A DNA stretch of 64,000 nt from an uncultured Eubacteriales bacterium (GTDB taxonomy: Bacteria; Bacillota; Clostridia; Oscillospirales; UBA644): positions 201,404 through 265,403 of the forward strand of contig CAKSBH010000001.1 in NCBI GenBank assembly GCA_934438175.1. The letters are read 5' to 3'. Below the pieces are notes generated by a model. It saw only the letters and a program-made list of their open reading frames with translations. It searched no databases and was not told where the DNA came from. The position numbers and the translations under genes were made by a program. Below are positions 33,350-42,681 of the stretch, piece by piece; position 1 is the stretch's first letter, and each line of letters begins with the position of its first letter.

Positions 33350-35071
33350 ATGCTTCGACGGTTTTTTCGCTATTTCCGGCCGCACCGCAAACTGGTGATT
33401 TTGGATCTTGCGGCGGCGCTTCTGGCAAGTTTTTGCGAATTTTTATACCCGATTTTCACCCGGACAATGCTGTATACGCTGGTTCCGCAGCGGGCACTGC
33501 AGGGGCTGCTGACGTATACAGCCGTGTTGCTTGCCGTATATCTTGTGCGCCTCGGTCTGCAATATTTTATGGTATATTACGGGCATCTGGTGGGTGTGCG
33601 GATTCAGGCGGATATGCGGCGGGAGCTGTTTTCGCATCTGCAGCGGCTTCCGTTTTCGTTTTACGACAACAACGAAACGGGCAACATCATGTCCCGCATG
33701 ATCAACGATCTGTTTGACATTTCCGAGCTGGCGCATCACGGTCCGGAGAATCTGTTTACTTCTGCCGTGACCTTTGTGGGCGCATTTGCATATCTGTCTT
33801 CTGTGAATCTCAAGTTGACGCTGATTATTTTTGCCGCCGTACCGATTCTTGTGTTCTTCTCTATGAAAATGCGCCGGCGTATGGAAGCGGCGTTTATGGA
33901 AACAAAAAAAGAGGTGGGGGAGATCAACGCGACGCTGGAAAACAGTGTTTCCGGCATCCGGGTTGCCAAGGCATTTACAAATGAGGCGTATGAAAAACAG
34001 AAATTCGAGCGGAACAACGCCGGGTTTGTGAAAGCCCGCGGCAGGGCTTACAAGACGATGGCGCAGTTTCAGGCGGGATCGGATTTTATTGTAGGGGCGC
34101 TGAATGTCCTGGTGCTGACTGCCGGCGGGATTCTGACGATGAACGGTGAAATTCTGTATCCGGATCTGATTGCGTTTATGCTGTTTGTCAACCTGTTCAT
34201 TTCTCCCATTCGTGTTCTGGTGAATTTTATGGAGCAATATCAGGACGGCATGGCGGGATTCCGGAGGTATACGGAACTGATGGACGTGGCGGAAGAAGAG
34301 GAAGATGCGGCACCGGTTACGCTGAGTTCGGTGCGGGGCGAGATTGATTTTGAGGACGTTTCGTTCGGATACGGCGGGGGCGGCGACGTTCTGCGCGGGG
34401 TAGATCTGCATATCCCGGCGGGGACGACGTTGGCGCTGGTCGGTCCGTCCGGCGGCGGAAAAACGACGATCTGCCATCTGATTCCCCGTTTTTATCGGGC
34501 GGAAGCCGGAAAAATTCTGCTGGACGGCGTGGACATCAACCATCTTTCGCTGGATGCCCTGCGGCAGGCCGTGGGCATTGTGCAGCAGGATGTGTTTCTG
34601 TTCAACGGCACCATCCGGGAAAACATTGCTTACGGACGGCTGGGTGCTACGGAAGAGGAGATTATCGAGGCGGCGAAGGCGGCAAATCTGTACGATTTCA
34701 TCGGCACGCTTCCCGACGGTCTGGATACGCATGTGGGAGAACGGGGGGTAAAGCTGTCCGGCGGGCAGAAACAGAGAATTTCCATTGCGCGGGTGTTTCT
34801 GAAAAATCCGCCGGTGCTGATTCTGGACGAGGCGACCAGCGCCCTGGATAATACGACCGAGGCATTGATTCAGGGTGCTCTGGACCGTCTTGCCAGGGGC
34901 AGGACGACTGTGGTGGTGGCTCATCGTCTTTCTACGGTGCGTTCGGCGGATGAGATTGCCGTGGTTTCGGAAGGTCTGATTCTGGAAAAAGGCACGCATG
35001 ACGAACTGATGAAAAAGGAGAATGGGGCGTATCGAACCCTGTATAATGCGCAGCTGCGCGGAAACGGATGA
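33350..35071 (+). CDS. ABC transporter, fused permease and ATPase (MsbA-like)
   Basis: A 573-residue half-transporter that should act as a dimer. Six membrane helices in the first 300 residues are followed by the ATPase: Walker A GPSGGGKTTICH, Q-loop VQQDVFLFNGTIRENIAYG, signature LSGGQKQRISIARVF, Walker B PVLILDEATSALDNT and the switch histidine VVAHRLSTV. All catalytic elements are intact, so it is a functional exporter. I placed the start at 33350 (ggggagaaaag upstream) over a GTG 7 codons earlier. The substrate is unknown. Confidence 0.94.
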   Translation: MLRRFFRYFRPHRKLVILDLAAALLASFCEFLYPIFTRTMLYTLVPQRALQGLLTYTAVLLAVYLVRLGLQYFMVYYGHLVGVRIQADMRRELFSHLQRLPFSFYDNNETGNIMSRMINDLFDISELAHHGPENLFTSAVTFVGAFAYLSSVNLKLTLIIFAAVPILVFFSMKMRRRMEAAFMETKKEVGEINATLENSVSGIRVAKAFTNEAYEKQKFERNNAGFVKARGRAYKTMAQFQAGSDFIVGALNVLVLTAGGILTMNGEILYPDLIAFMLFVNLFISPIRVLVNFMEQYQDGMAGFRRYTELMDVAEEEEDAAPVTLSSVRGEIDFEDVSFGYGGGGDVLRGVDLHIPAGTTLALVGPSGGGKTTICHLIPRFYRAEAGKILLDGVDINHLSLDALRQAVGIVQQDVFLFNGTIRENIAYGRLGATEEEIIEAAKAANLYDFIGTLPDGLDTHVGERGVKLSGGQKQRISIARVFLKNPPVLILDEATSALDNTTEALIQGALDRLARGRTTVVVAHRLSTVRSADEIAVVSEGLILEKGTHDELMKKENGAYRTLYNAQLRGNG

Positions 35072-35074
35072 ACA

Positions 35075-35113
35075 AAAGAGCCGGAAGAGAATGAAGTCTT
35101 CCGGCTCTTTCTT
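35075..35113 (+). terminator. Bidirectional terminator between ABC exporter and araC-type gene
   Basis: 14-bp perfect stem aaagagccggaaga / tcttccggctcttt with T-rich tails on both strands. Confidence 0.88.
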
Positions 35114-35121
35114 TGCAAAAA

Positions 35122-35883
35122 TTACAGAAGGATCTGATTGCGGTAATTGGTGGGGGAAACCTTCATGTTTCGCATGAAGTCCCGATTGAAGGTGCGGATG
35201 GAGTCGAACCCGACGGCCTCGGAAATGATGGTAATGGGGAGATCGGTGTTGGTGAGAAGGTAGCACGCCTTTCCGACGCGGTAATCCGCGAGATAGGTGT
35301 GGAAGCCGACCCCGGTCTGTTTTTTGAAATAGCGGGAAAGGTAGGTGTAACTGCATCCGAACTGTCTGGCCGCATCGTGCAGCGAGCATTCGTCGGCGTA
35401 GTGAGCATCGATGTAAAGAAGAATGTCTTCAATGCGTTGTTTTCCGCCCTGAATGGGAACATCCCGGAGCGAAAGCGTTTGCTGCAGCTGATCGAAAGCC
35501 GCATAGAAAAACGCCTTGACGGAAAGAAGACGGTCGGAATGACAAAGTTTGTCTATTTCCGGATCCAGTTCGGCAATGGGGTGTTCCGGAATCTTTCCGT
35601 TCATGGCCGTATGAAATTCCGGAATGAATTCCGGGGAGCAGAGATAGATCTGTACCTGTGAGCGGGAGTCAACCGTGAACTGGTGGTATTGAAACGGAAA
35701 GATGACAACAACCTGTCCTTCTTGTGCAATTCCGTCTTTTTCGTCTACCCGTACCGATACGGTTCCCCGCAGAACCCGCAGAATCTCATAGGTGCGGTGA
35801 ATGTGATAAGGATAGCGCATATCCGACGCGGTAATGATGCGGTAGAGAAGACTGTCCAACCCCCGAGCTTCGCCGTTTGCCAT
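35122..35883 (-). CDS. AraC-family transcriptional regulator
   Basis: A 253-residue regulator. The N-terminal cupin domain (YEILRVLRGTVSVRVDEKD, FQYHQFTVDSRSQV) binds the effector; the C-terminal pair of helix-turn-helix motifs contains YTYLSRYFKKQTGVGFHTYLADYRVGKACYLL and IISEAVGFDSIRTFNRDFMRNMKVSPTNYR. It is divergent from the lactate permease gene, so it is a good candidate for its regulator. Start ATG with aaaggag upstream. Confidence 0.93.
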   Translation of the reverse strand: MANGEARGLDSLLYRIITASDMRYPYHIHRTYEILRVLRGTVSVRVDEKDGIAQEGQVVVIFPFQYHQFTVDSRSQVQIYLCSPEFIPEFHTAMNGKIPEHPIAELDPEIDKLCHSDRLLSVKAFFYAAFDQLQQTLSLRDVPIQGGKQRIEDILLYIDAHYADECSLHDAARQFGCSYTYLSRYFKKQTGVGFHTYLADYRVGKACYLLTNTDLPITIISEAVGFDSIRTFNRDFMRNMKVSPTNYRNQILL

Positions 35884-35935
35884 GACTTTTTTCTCCTTTA
35901 TGACAATTTTTGACTGGAAAAAGTGCAGATCCGAC

Positions 35936-35965
35936 TTGCTATGTACCGAAAGATTCTGTTATACT
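35936..35965 (+). promoter_or_regulatory. Probable sigma-A promoter of lctP
   Basis: TTGCTA (35936-35941), 18 bp, TATACT (35960-35965). Confidence 0.6.
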
Positions 35966-36015
35966 AAAAAATATAATTCAGAAAGCAGATTTTTAACGAA
36001 AGGTCGTATTTTGGA

Positions 36016-37680
36016 ATGTACGCGTTGCTTGCCTGTATTCCTATTTTGCTGTGCGTTGTGATGATGGCGGTCTTCAACTGGCCTGCCAAGTACGCATTGC
36101 CGATTTCCTGGTTTCTTGCCTGTCTGTTCGGCTTTTTCTTCTGGGAGATGGATTTCCGTTCTCTTGCCGCTTATTCCATTTCCGGCATTCTGAACTCCAT
36201 TGACGTGTTGGTCACGATCGTGGGTGCCATCATCGTTATGAACACGCTGAAACGATCCGGTGCCATGTCTTCCATCAACAACGGATTCCGTTCCGTAAGC
36301 GGGGATGCCCGTGTGCAGGCATGCATTGTGGGATGGCTGTTTGTTTCGTTTCTGGAGGGTGCCGCCGGCTTCGGCAGTCCTGCCGCTCTTGCCGGTCCGC
36401 TGCTGGTCAGTCTCGGCTTTCCGCCGGTTGCCGCTGCCGCGGTTGCGTTGATTTGCGACAGTACGGCGGTTTCGTTCGGTGCCATCGGCACGCCGGTTTC
36501 ACAGTCCATTGCCTGCCTGGGTCCGGAAATCGCCACCGCCGAGTTCAATCAGGCGTTTTCTGCGTGGACCGCCCTTCTGCACGCTGCCGGCGGTACGCTG
36601 ATTCCGTTGATTGCCGTTGCGGTGATGTGTCGGTTCTTTACCAAAGAAAAATCGTGGAAGCCCGTTTGGGAGATTCTGCCGTTTGCGCTGTTCTCCGGAA
36701 TCTGCTTCACACTGCCGTATACGCTGGTCGCCATTTTTCTCGGACACGAGTTTCCGACCGTTTTCGGGTCGCTGATCGGTCTGGTTGTGACGGTCCTTGC
36801 CGCAAGGAAAGGGTTCCTTGTGCCGAAAAATACCTGGAACTTCCCGCCGGAAAGTGAGTGGGATCTGACATGGAAGGCGAATCACGTGCCGGCTCCGATG
36901 AAGCCGTCCAAGATGTCTCTGATCCGTGCCTGGATGCCGTATGCCATCATTGCCCTGACGCTTGTGATTACGCGGCTGCCCATTCCCGCCATCAAGAATA
37001 CTCTGCAGGGGAAGGGCGCGGCTTCCGCCGTTTTTGCCATTCAGTTCCCCGCCATCTTCGGCGTGGAGAACACGGCGTATACGCTGAAATGGGCATGGCT
37101 GCCGGGAACCGTGTTTATTCTGGTTGCGCTGCTCACTGTTTTCCTTCACAAGATGGAATGGAAAGAGGTTCGCTTAGCGTGGAAGGATACGCTTGAGCAG
37201 GTTGCCGGAGCCGCCGTTGCCGTGATCTTCGGGCTGGCGCTGGTCAACATCATGCGATATTCCGGCTCCAACGATGTGAATGCCGAAGGAATCAAAAGCA
37301 TGATCTTTTACATTGCCGAGGCACTTTCCAATGCCGGTCAGACCGTGTATCTGGTGATTTCTCCGATCATCGGAAATCTCGGAGCTTTCGTTTCCGGCTC
37401 AAACACCGTATCCAATACCCTGTTTACCAACCTGCAGTACCAGTCCGGTATGAATCTCGGTCTTGGCGGTGTGATTACGGTGGCGCTGCAGACCATCGGC
37501 GGCGCGATCGGCAATATGATCTGCGTCAACAATGTGGTAGCTGCCTGCGCAACCGTCGGCACAAACGGAAAAGAAGGAAAAATCATCCGTGTGAATATCA
37601 TTCCTGCGGCAATTTATACCGCGCTGGTGGTCGTCGCGGTTCTGGTTCTTGTCAAGGGCTTCGGTTATATCCCCTGCTGA
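36016..37680 (+). CDS. lctP: L-lactate permease, LctP family
   Basis: Proton-linked lactate (or glycolate) uptake/export. 554 residues with about 14 helices. The family segments LEGAAGFGSPAALAGPLLVSLGFPP, CDSTAVSFGAIGTPV and GNLGAFVSGSNTVSNTLFTNLQYQ are all present, and the end is VNNVVAACATVGTNGKEGKIIRVNIIP. Lactate handling fits a fermentative anaerobe. Divergent AraC-type regulator upstream; strong terminator after. Confidence 0.95.
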   Translation: MYALLACIPILLCVVMMAVFNWPAKYALPISWFLACLFGFFFWEMDFRSLAAYSISGILNSIDVLVTIVGAIIVMNTLKRSGAMSSINNGFRSVSGDARVQACIVGWLFVSFLEGAAGFGSPAALAGPLLVSLGFPPVAAAAVALICDSTAVSFGAIGTPVSQSIACLGPEIATAEFNQAFSAWTALLHAAGGTLIPLIAVAVMCRFFTKEKSWKPVWEILPFALFSGICFTLPYTLVAIFLGHEFPTVFGSLIGLVVTVLAARKGFLVPKNTWNFPPESEWDLTWKANHVPAPMKPSKMSLIRAWMPYAIIALTLVITRLPIPAIKNTLQGKGAASAVFAIQFPAIFGVENTAYTLKWAWLPGTVFILVALLTVFLHKMEWKEVRLAWKDTLEQVAGAAVAVIFGLALVNIMRYSGSNDVNAEGIKSMIFYIAEALSNAGQTVYLVISPIIGNLGAFVSGSNTVSNTLFTNLQYQSGMNLGLGGVITVALQTIGGAIGNMICVNNVVAACATVGTNGKEGKIIRVNIIPAAIYTALVVVAVLVLVKGFGYIPC

Positions 37681-37694
37681 AAAAACAAGGATCG

Positions 37695-37726
37695 GATGGC
37701 AGAGCGTTCGCTCTGCCATCTTTTTT
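37695..37726 (+). terminator. Intrinsic terminator of lctP
   Basis: 10-bp perfect stem gatggcagag / ctctgccatc, then T6. Confidence 0.88.
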
Positions 37727-37728
37727 GT

Positions 37729-38595
37729 TTAACAGCAGTCCTTCCTTTCTGTCTTGACGGACAGATCTGCGATCGGGCTTTCCGTTACCGCACGCAGGGC
37801 GGCGACGGCGCATTCCAGTTCTGCATCGGTCGGCTCTTTTGTTGTGAATCTTTGTGCGACCGCCGAGGGAAGGAGCAGAATGCGGGCGGTTTGGTTGCGG
37901 TGTGTTTCCGTGTAGCGCATGGATTCATAGGTCAGCCCGACGGTCAGAAGCAGTGCGGCAACGAAGACGGTTTCCTGAAGCCATGCTTCCCAGGAATCCG
38001 GGGTAAGCAGCAGAACCGCAAGGGACACAAAAAGAACGGAAACGGCAATCGTTGTTCCGCACCGGGGATGGATGCGGGATTGTGTGCGGGCATTGGCAAT
38101 GGTGAGTTCTTTGCCGCTTTCGTAGGTATGAATGGCCTGATGCTCGGCTCCGTGATACCGTAAAAGCCGCCGGATGGGGGGCAGAAGCGAAAAGAAAAGC
38201 AGAGAAAACAGAAGAAGGATCAGTTTCGTGACCGTCACCCACGTTTCGGTGTGCGGATGGTGTAACGACTGCTGAAGCAACGGGGGCAAAAACGTTTCGG
38301 TTGCCCAATAGCCCGCGAGATTGATGCCGAAGAATGCACCCAGCGTCAGAAACGTAAAACACAGTGTGTTCAGAGAGCGGCGGAATACGCCCCACAGAAC
38401 AATCAACGAAGCAAACAGCGACCGGATGCCACGGAGAAGGGGAAAGCGGGACAGCTTTCCTCCTTTTTTTGCGCGGATCTGCCAGGTCTGTACACAAACG
38501 GTTCCGTCTTTTTTCCGCGTTGCCAGCGCAACCAGGCTGCCGCAACGCATCATCACACCGTTTGGTTGTGCCTGTCCGCCGACCGACGCCCTCAA
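37729..38595 (-). CDS. DUF1385 membrane protein
   Basis: A 288-residue DUF1385 protein. It begins with a GGQA..GVMMR-type motif, holds several helices, and contains the conserved RYHGAEHQAIHTYESGKELTIANAR and HPRCGTTIAV motifs (His/Glu/Cys that may bind metal). In Clostridia this family sits near prmC and prfA; here it follows DUF6472. The start codon is TTG, overlapping the DUF6472 TGA stop. Function unknown. Confidence 0.88.
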   Translation of the reverse strand: MRASVGGQAQPNGVMMRCGSLVALATRKKDGTVCVQTWQIRAKKGGKLSRFPLLRGIRSLFASLIVLWGVFRRSLNTLCFTFLTLGAFFGINLAGYWATETFLPPLLQQSLHHPHTETWVTVTKLILLLFSLLFFSLLPPIRRLLRYHGAEHQAIHTYESGKELTIANARTQSRIHPRCGTTIAVSVLFVSLAVLLLTPDSWEAWLQETVFVAALLLTVGLTYESMRYTETHRNQTARILLLPSAVAQRFTTKEPTDAELECAVAALRAVTESPIADLSVKTERKDCC

Positions 38596-38786
38596 ATTTG
38601 TTTCCTCACGGCTTTGTATTCGTCGTAAAACGTGAAGTACGGGCAGGCATCCGTGTGAAACCGCAGATACCGTTCCGCGTCATCCTCGTCCAGGTTTACG
38701 TTGCAGACGTAGCAGTCCGCTTCGTCGTCCCACTCAAAATGCAGGCAATTTTCGCAGTGGGACGACGGGTTTTTCTTTTTGATCAT
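38592..38786 (-). CDS. DUF6472-type small cysteine protein
   Basis: A 64-residue protein with the pattern CENCLHFEWDDEADCYVCNVNLDEDD and a C-terminal ACPYFTFYDEYKAVRKQI: five cysteines that probably form a metal site. Small proteins like this commonly precede DUF1385 in Clostridia. It is translationally coupled on both sides: its ATG is 1 bp past the stop of the glycosidase-like gene and its TGA overlaps the DUF1385 TTG. Confidence 0.78.
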   Translation of the reverse strand: MIKKKNPSSHCENCLHFEWDDEADCYVCNVNLDEDDAERYLRFHTDACPYFTFYDEYKAVRKQI

Positions 38787-38787
38787 A

Positions 38788-40371
38788 TCAGTTGTCCTTA
38801 TCCCAGTCCTGCCAAACGAGCGTGTCTTTTTCCCATTGTGTTTTTTCCAGGGAAGCGTTGACACGGATCTCGGCGTATTCCACGGTAAAGGCATCGCCGA
38901 CGCAGGCGAGTTCCACGGTGTTGATGTTGTCGGCAAGCGTGAGATCCTCGATGGGGAACCAATAGCCCGTCCACTTGGTGTACGGGGTGACATCGCAGGT
39001 TCCTCTGCAGGTCAGCCGGACGGAATTGAAGTAGATGTCGAAGTCGGACGCGTCAACCTGTTGTTTGGTGTCGCTCTTTGCTCCGAGAATGAGATACGCT
39101 TTGCTTCCCTCCGGGATTCTGCCGCAGCGAAGGCGGATCTGACGGTAGGTGAAGTTGTTTTCGGCATGCCACGGAAGCTGAGAGAGCTTCGGTGTTTCCC
39201 ATTCGTTTTCAATGTCATGCCAGGTGATGACGTGACGGCGGGGGGCATGGATTGCGGTTTCCGGCTCTCCGGCATTTTTCATCAGCAGCTGATAGTTTTC
39301 TTCCTGGTACAGCGGGAAGACCCAGTCGCGGCTGTAGTCCACCTCGGTGGGACGCATATGGTTGTAGAAATAGGTGAAATCCGCGCCGGCAGAGCGATAG
39401 GCAGCGGCGGCGCCCAGGTCGGTTTCGTGGGTGTTGAGATAATACCATCTGCCGTGCGGATGCACACGCAGAATCAGTTCCTGTACGGCGGCGACCTGAA
39501 CCCCGTACGGCTCCAGAATCTGTTTCCACACTTCAATGGGAACGTCGTTGTCGGTGGTCTCCCAGCGGGCTCCTACGGCAAGTGTGTCCAAAAGATGTTC
39601 TTTTGCGTAGGTGAAGAGATCGAATCCCTGGTAATACATCTGATGGGGGAGAGGACCGAGCTTCATGCCAAGCAGAATGCGGTGTCCGCGCTTCTTCTCA
39701 AACCGGTCGCACAGGGCGCGGACCTCCCGTACAAAGTCGGTCATGATGCCCATGTTCTTGTATTCCCAGCCGGGCTTGAAACAGAACATTTCCCGCATGA
39801 AGTCCATTTCCACGCCGTCGGCATCGTAACGTTCCAGGGCTTCGTTCATGTAGGCAAGCATTTCGTCGCGGACTGCCTTCTCACCGTAGTCCAGTGTACG
39901 GGCGAAATAACCGTCTGGTGCATGATGGCGGATGCGGTACAGTTCGGGATGCTCCTTCCAGAAACTTATGAGCATGGAATCGTTGTGTTCTGCAATTCCG
40001 TGTACGTCATTCATGCGAAACGAGAGCCACGGGCGTACGCCGATCTCACGGAACCGGCGGATCCAGAACGAAAACGGGTCAAATCCGTCACGGATAAATG
40101 TGTTGTAATAGGGATTGCATTCGCCTTCGGCAGCGGGATTGTCGCAGTAACTTTCCCGGATCTTCGAAGGATAGACCGAGCGCAGAAAATTGACGTTGAT
40201 CAGAAAATCGGTCAGTTGTGTGCCGCGGTACTGATCGACAAAACGCGCCTCGGTTTCTTCGGTGAGTGCGAAATCCGGACCCTTATGGGCAGCGGACTCT
40301 CCGAAGTGATGGTTGACGTCTTCGTTGAACATGATGCCGATGTGCGGCTTTTCGGTGGACGGACGGTTCAT
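38788..40371 (-). CDS. Glycosyl hydrolase-like (TIM-barrel) protein, cytoplasmic
   Basis: A 527-residue protein I cannot place in one family. The first 380 residues look like a sugar-hydrolase TIM barrel: RRFREIGVRPWLSFRMNDVHG, ERYDADGVEMDFMREMF (paired acids at the end of a strand), VAAVQELILRVHPHGRWYYLNTHETDLG and FTYFYNHMRPTEVDYSRDWVFPLYQ. The last 130 are beta-rich (FTYRQIRLRCGRIPEGSKAYL, VELACVGDAFTVEYAEIRVN), like a carbohydrate-binding jelly roll. There is no signal peptide, so it should act in the cytoplasm. The ATG at 40371 has aaaggag upstream. Confidence 0.6.
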   Translation of the reverse strand: MNRPSTEKPHIGIMFNEDVNHHFGESAAHKGPDFALTEETEARFVDQYRGTQLTDFLINVNFLRSVYPSKIRESYCDNPAAEGECNPYYNTFIRDGFDPFSFWIRRFREIGVRPWLSFRMNDVHGIAEHNDSMLISFWKEHPELYRIRHHAPDGYFARTLDYGEKAVRDEMLAYMNEALERYDADGVEMDFMREMFCFKPGWEYKNMGIMTDFVREVRALCDRFEKKRGHRILLGMKLGPLPHQMYYQGFDLFTYAKEHLLDTLAVGARWETTDNDVPIEVWKQILEPYGVQVAAVQELILRVHPHGRWYYLNTHETDLGAAAAYRSAGADFTYFYNHMRPTEVDYSRDWVFPLYQEENYQLLMKNAGEPETAIHAPRRHVITWHDIENEWETPKLSQLPWHAENNFTYRQIRLRCGRIPEGSKAYLILGAKSDTKQQVDASDFDIYFNSVRLTCRGTCDVTPYTKWTGYWFPIEDLTLADNINTVELACVGDAFTVEYAEIRVNASLEKTQWEKDTLVWQDWDKDN

Positions 40372-40410
40372 GCGGAGAAACTCCTTTGATAAAAAAAATT
40401 CAAAATGCAG

Positions 40411-40439
40411 TAGACAAACCCCGGTTTCCGATGTATAAT
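40411..40439 (+). promoter_or_regulatory. Sigma-A promoter of the PnuC-like gene
   Basis: TAGACA (40411-40416), 17 bp, TATAAT (40434-40439), about 100 bp before the ATG. Confidence 0.7.
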
Positions 40440-40541
40440 AGGGAAGTCTGTCGTATTCAGTATAGCACAATGTTCCGGTGTTTACAAGAGATGCAGACGG
40501 AAAACGCAAAATTTTATACTACGAAAGGAAGGGCTTTCCCT

Positions 40542-41711
40542 ATGAAAAAATCCTTCGGCAGCAAATGCCGGGATCTGTGGAACTATTTCTCGCTTTATGA
40601 GAAAATCTGGTTTTTTTCCATCCTGATTCTTGCCATCGTGTTTACGTTTCTTTTTCCGGAGACCGATGACCCGACTTATACCGTGACGTTTGATAAGGAA
40701 GCGTATCACATCGAACAGTCGGAGGGCGGGGGCGCGCGGATGGATTTCACCGGAACGGAAAGCGCTTTTGTCATTACCGGAATTACCGTGAACGGCGAAG
40801 AGATTGACCTGGGCTACGAGGAATATACCGTATCTCCCGAGCATGAGGAAACGCTGATCTTCCGCTTGCCGGATACCGTGAGCGCGGATGACGTGATTAC
40901 CTTGGAGTGCCTGCCCGACGGGGACGGAACGGCTTTTTCCGTGGCTTTGTTTGACGGGCAGGGCCGACGGCTTTTTGCGGGAAGTGTGGACCTTCTGACC
41001 GAGGGAGGCACCGGATTTTCCGTGACGGAAAATCCGCCGCAATATATGGTGCCCGTTGCCGTTATCACCGGGTTGTATCTGCTGGACGTGATTACCAACG
41101 TCGCCTGTGAGCTGCTGATTTCCAAACAGAGCAAGTGGAACTTCATCGTTTCTCTCGTGGTTGAGGTGGTGGAGATTCTGATCTGCATTCTGTGTATGTA
41201 TCGCTTTGCCACGCTTGCCACGACCTTCCTGTTCTGGATTCCGTGCGATATTATCAGCTTCATCGTATGGCAGCGGCATCCCGACCGGAAGAATAAGGAA
41301 GTGACGGTGGTAAAAAAGCTGAAGCCGTGGCAGGATATTGTTTTGGTGGCGGGAATTCTGGTGTGGACAGCGGTCGTGGGCTATGCCCTGACGTTTATCG
41401 ATGTCCCGGGCGGAATTTTTGCCAATGCCAACAACGTGATGCTGAAAAACATCGTTTGCTATCTTGATGCGTGCGCTTCTGCCGTCGGAATTGCCAACGG
41501 GGTGTTTATTCTGCTCCGTTACCGGGAACAGTGGATTGCCTGGTACATCGTTGCCATTCTGGAAACGATCATCAACATCCTGGCGGGACAGTGGATTCTG
41601 CTGGTTCTGAAAGCGGGCTATCTCACCAACACCACGTACGGCTATATCAAGTGGTCAAACTATATCAAGAGTCATCCGCAGGAACTTTCTGCGGGCAAGA
41701 ACGGAAACTGA
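40542..41711 (+). CDS. PnuC-like nicotinamide riboside/NMN transporter with inserted extracytoplasmic domain
   Basis: A 389-residue membrane protein. The start LWNYFSLYEKIWFFSILILAIVF and the C-terminal half (SKWNFIVSLVVEVVEILICILCMY, LFWIPCDIISFIVWQRH, YREQWIAWYIVAILETIINILAGQW, TTYGYIKWSNYI) match PnuC vitamin transporters, which are usually about 230 residues. An extra segment of about 150 residues (TVTFDKEAYHIEQSE to TGFSVTENPPQYM), beta-rich and hydrophilic, sits after helix 1. The ATG at 40542 fits the promoter and the RBS aaggaag. Assignment is tentative; substrate could differ. Confidence 0.68.
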   Translation: MKKSFGSKCRDLWNYFSLYEKIWFFSILILAIVFTFLFPETDDPTYTVTFDKEAYHIEQSEGGGARMDFTGTESAFVITGITVNGEEIDLGYEEYTVSPEHEETLIFRLPDTVSADDVITLECLPDGDGTAFSVALFDGQGRRLFAGSVDLLTEGGTGFSVTENPPQYMVPVAVITGLYLLDVITNVACELLISKQSKWNFIVSLVVEVVEILICILCMYRFATLATTFLFWIPCDIISFIVWQRHPDRKNKEVTVVKKLKPWQDIVLVAGILVWTAVVGYALTFIDVPGGIFANANNVMLKNIVCYLDACASAVGIANGVFILLRYREQWIAWYIVAILETIINILAGQWILLVLKAGYLTNTTYGYIKWSNYIKSHPQELSAGKNGN

Positions 41712-41722
41712 AAAAAACCAGA

Positions 41723-41764
41723 GACACGGGCGACCATGCACAGGGTCGCCCGTGTCCGTTTTTT
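41723..41764 (+). terminator. Intrinsic terminator of the PnuC-like gene
   Basis: 13-bp perfect stem gacacgggcgacc / ggtcgcccgtgtc, then T run. Confidence 0.9.
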
Positions 41765-41772
41765 GATCCCGT

Positions 41773-41781
41773 CATATACTG
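41773..41781 (+). promoter_or_regulatory. Possible late-sporulation (sigma-K-like) -10 box before dpaA
   Basis: catatactg is close to the sigma-K -10 consensus CATANNNTA; no clear -35. In B. subtilis the homologous operon is sigma-K dependent. Tentative. Confidence 0.3.
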
Positions 41782-41815
41782 GAAAAGAACGGAGCAGTGA
41801 AACGGAGGCGACGGA

Positions 41816-42661
41816 ATGAGAACCGAACAAAAAATTGCCATTCTGGGGGGAGACACCCGCCAGCTGTTCGCCGCAGAAGTGCTGAGACAAAAGGGCTTTT
41901 CCGTGGCTCTGTACGGCTTTGCGGAAACGGAATCTTTCCGGCTGCCTGCGTCGGCAGAAACTCCCGAAGAGGCGTTGCGGGATGCGGATGCGGTACTTCT
42001 TCCGCTTCCGTACCGGAAGGGAGACGTGCTGAATATGCCGTTTTCTCCGGTGCCGATGCGGGTGGACGATCTGATCCGCATTCTGCCGGACGGAATCCCT
42101 GTTTTTGCGGGGAAAGCGGATGACCGTCTTCCCGCCGGGGTGATGGATTACAACGCTGAGGAAGCATTCCAGATCCGCAATGCCGTTCCTTCGGCGGAGG
42201 GTGCGATCCGGGTGGCAATGGAGCAGATGGACCGGACGCTGTGCGGGGCTGTGTGCCTGGTTGTGGGTGCCGGACGCATCGGGCGGCATCTCGCCGTTTT
42301 GCTGCGAGCGTTCGGGGCGGAGGTTTTTCTGTCTTCCCGGAAGGAGGAGGATTTGGCGAAGACCGAAGCCCTTGGCCTGCATGCAATCCGGACCGATGCG
42401 ATTGCCGGGATTGTCGGGCAGGCGGATGTTGTGTTCAACACCGTTCCCGCACCGGTCGTGACCCGTGAGGTCGTTGGAAATATGAGAAAACAGACCCCGA
42501 TCATCGATCTGGCATCCGGAGCCGGAGGTGCGGATGCGGAAGCGGCAGCGGAGGCGGGAATCCGAGTGGTTCATGCACTCGGTCTTCCCGGAAAATTTAC
42601 GCCACGCTCTGCCGGAGAGGCGGTTGCCGATACGGTCTGCCGTCTTTTTGAGAATCTGTAA
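41816..42661 (+). CDS. dpaA: Dipicolinate synthase subunit A
   Basis: With DpaB makes dipicolinic acid, the calcium-binding core component of endospores, from a lysine-pathway intermediate in the mother cell. 281 residues: N-terminal KIAILGGDTRQLFAAEVLRQKGFSVALYGF, a Rossmann segment LVVGAGRIGRHLAVLLRAFGAEVF and VVFNTVPAPVVTREVVGN. ATG with ggagg upstream. dpaB follows after 20 bp. It is a strong sign that the host makes endospores. Confidence 0.94.
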   Translation: MRTEQKIAILGGDTRQLFAAEVLRQKGFSVALYGFAETESFRLPASAETPEEALRDADAVLLPLPYRKGDVLNMPFSPVPMRVDDLIRILPDGIPVFAGKADDRLPAGVMDYNAEEAFQIRNAVPSAEGAIRVAMEQMDRTLCGAVCLVVGAGRIGRHLAVLLRAFGAEVFLSSRKEEDLAKTEALGLHAIRTDAIAGIVGQADVVFNTVPAPVVTREVVGNMRKQTPIIDLASGAGGADAEAAAEAGIRVVHALGLPGKFTPRSAGEAVADTVCRLFENL

Positions 42662-42681
42662 GAGAAAGGAAACCAAACAAT

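Noticed and set aside
33443..35389. 648-codon open frame on the minus strand opposite the ABC exporter
   Set aside because: Shadow; His/Arg/Gln-rich, no domain, while the plus strand has all ABC motifs.
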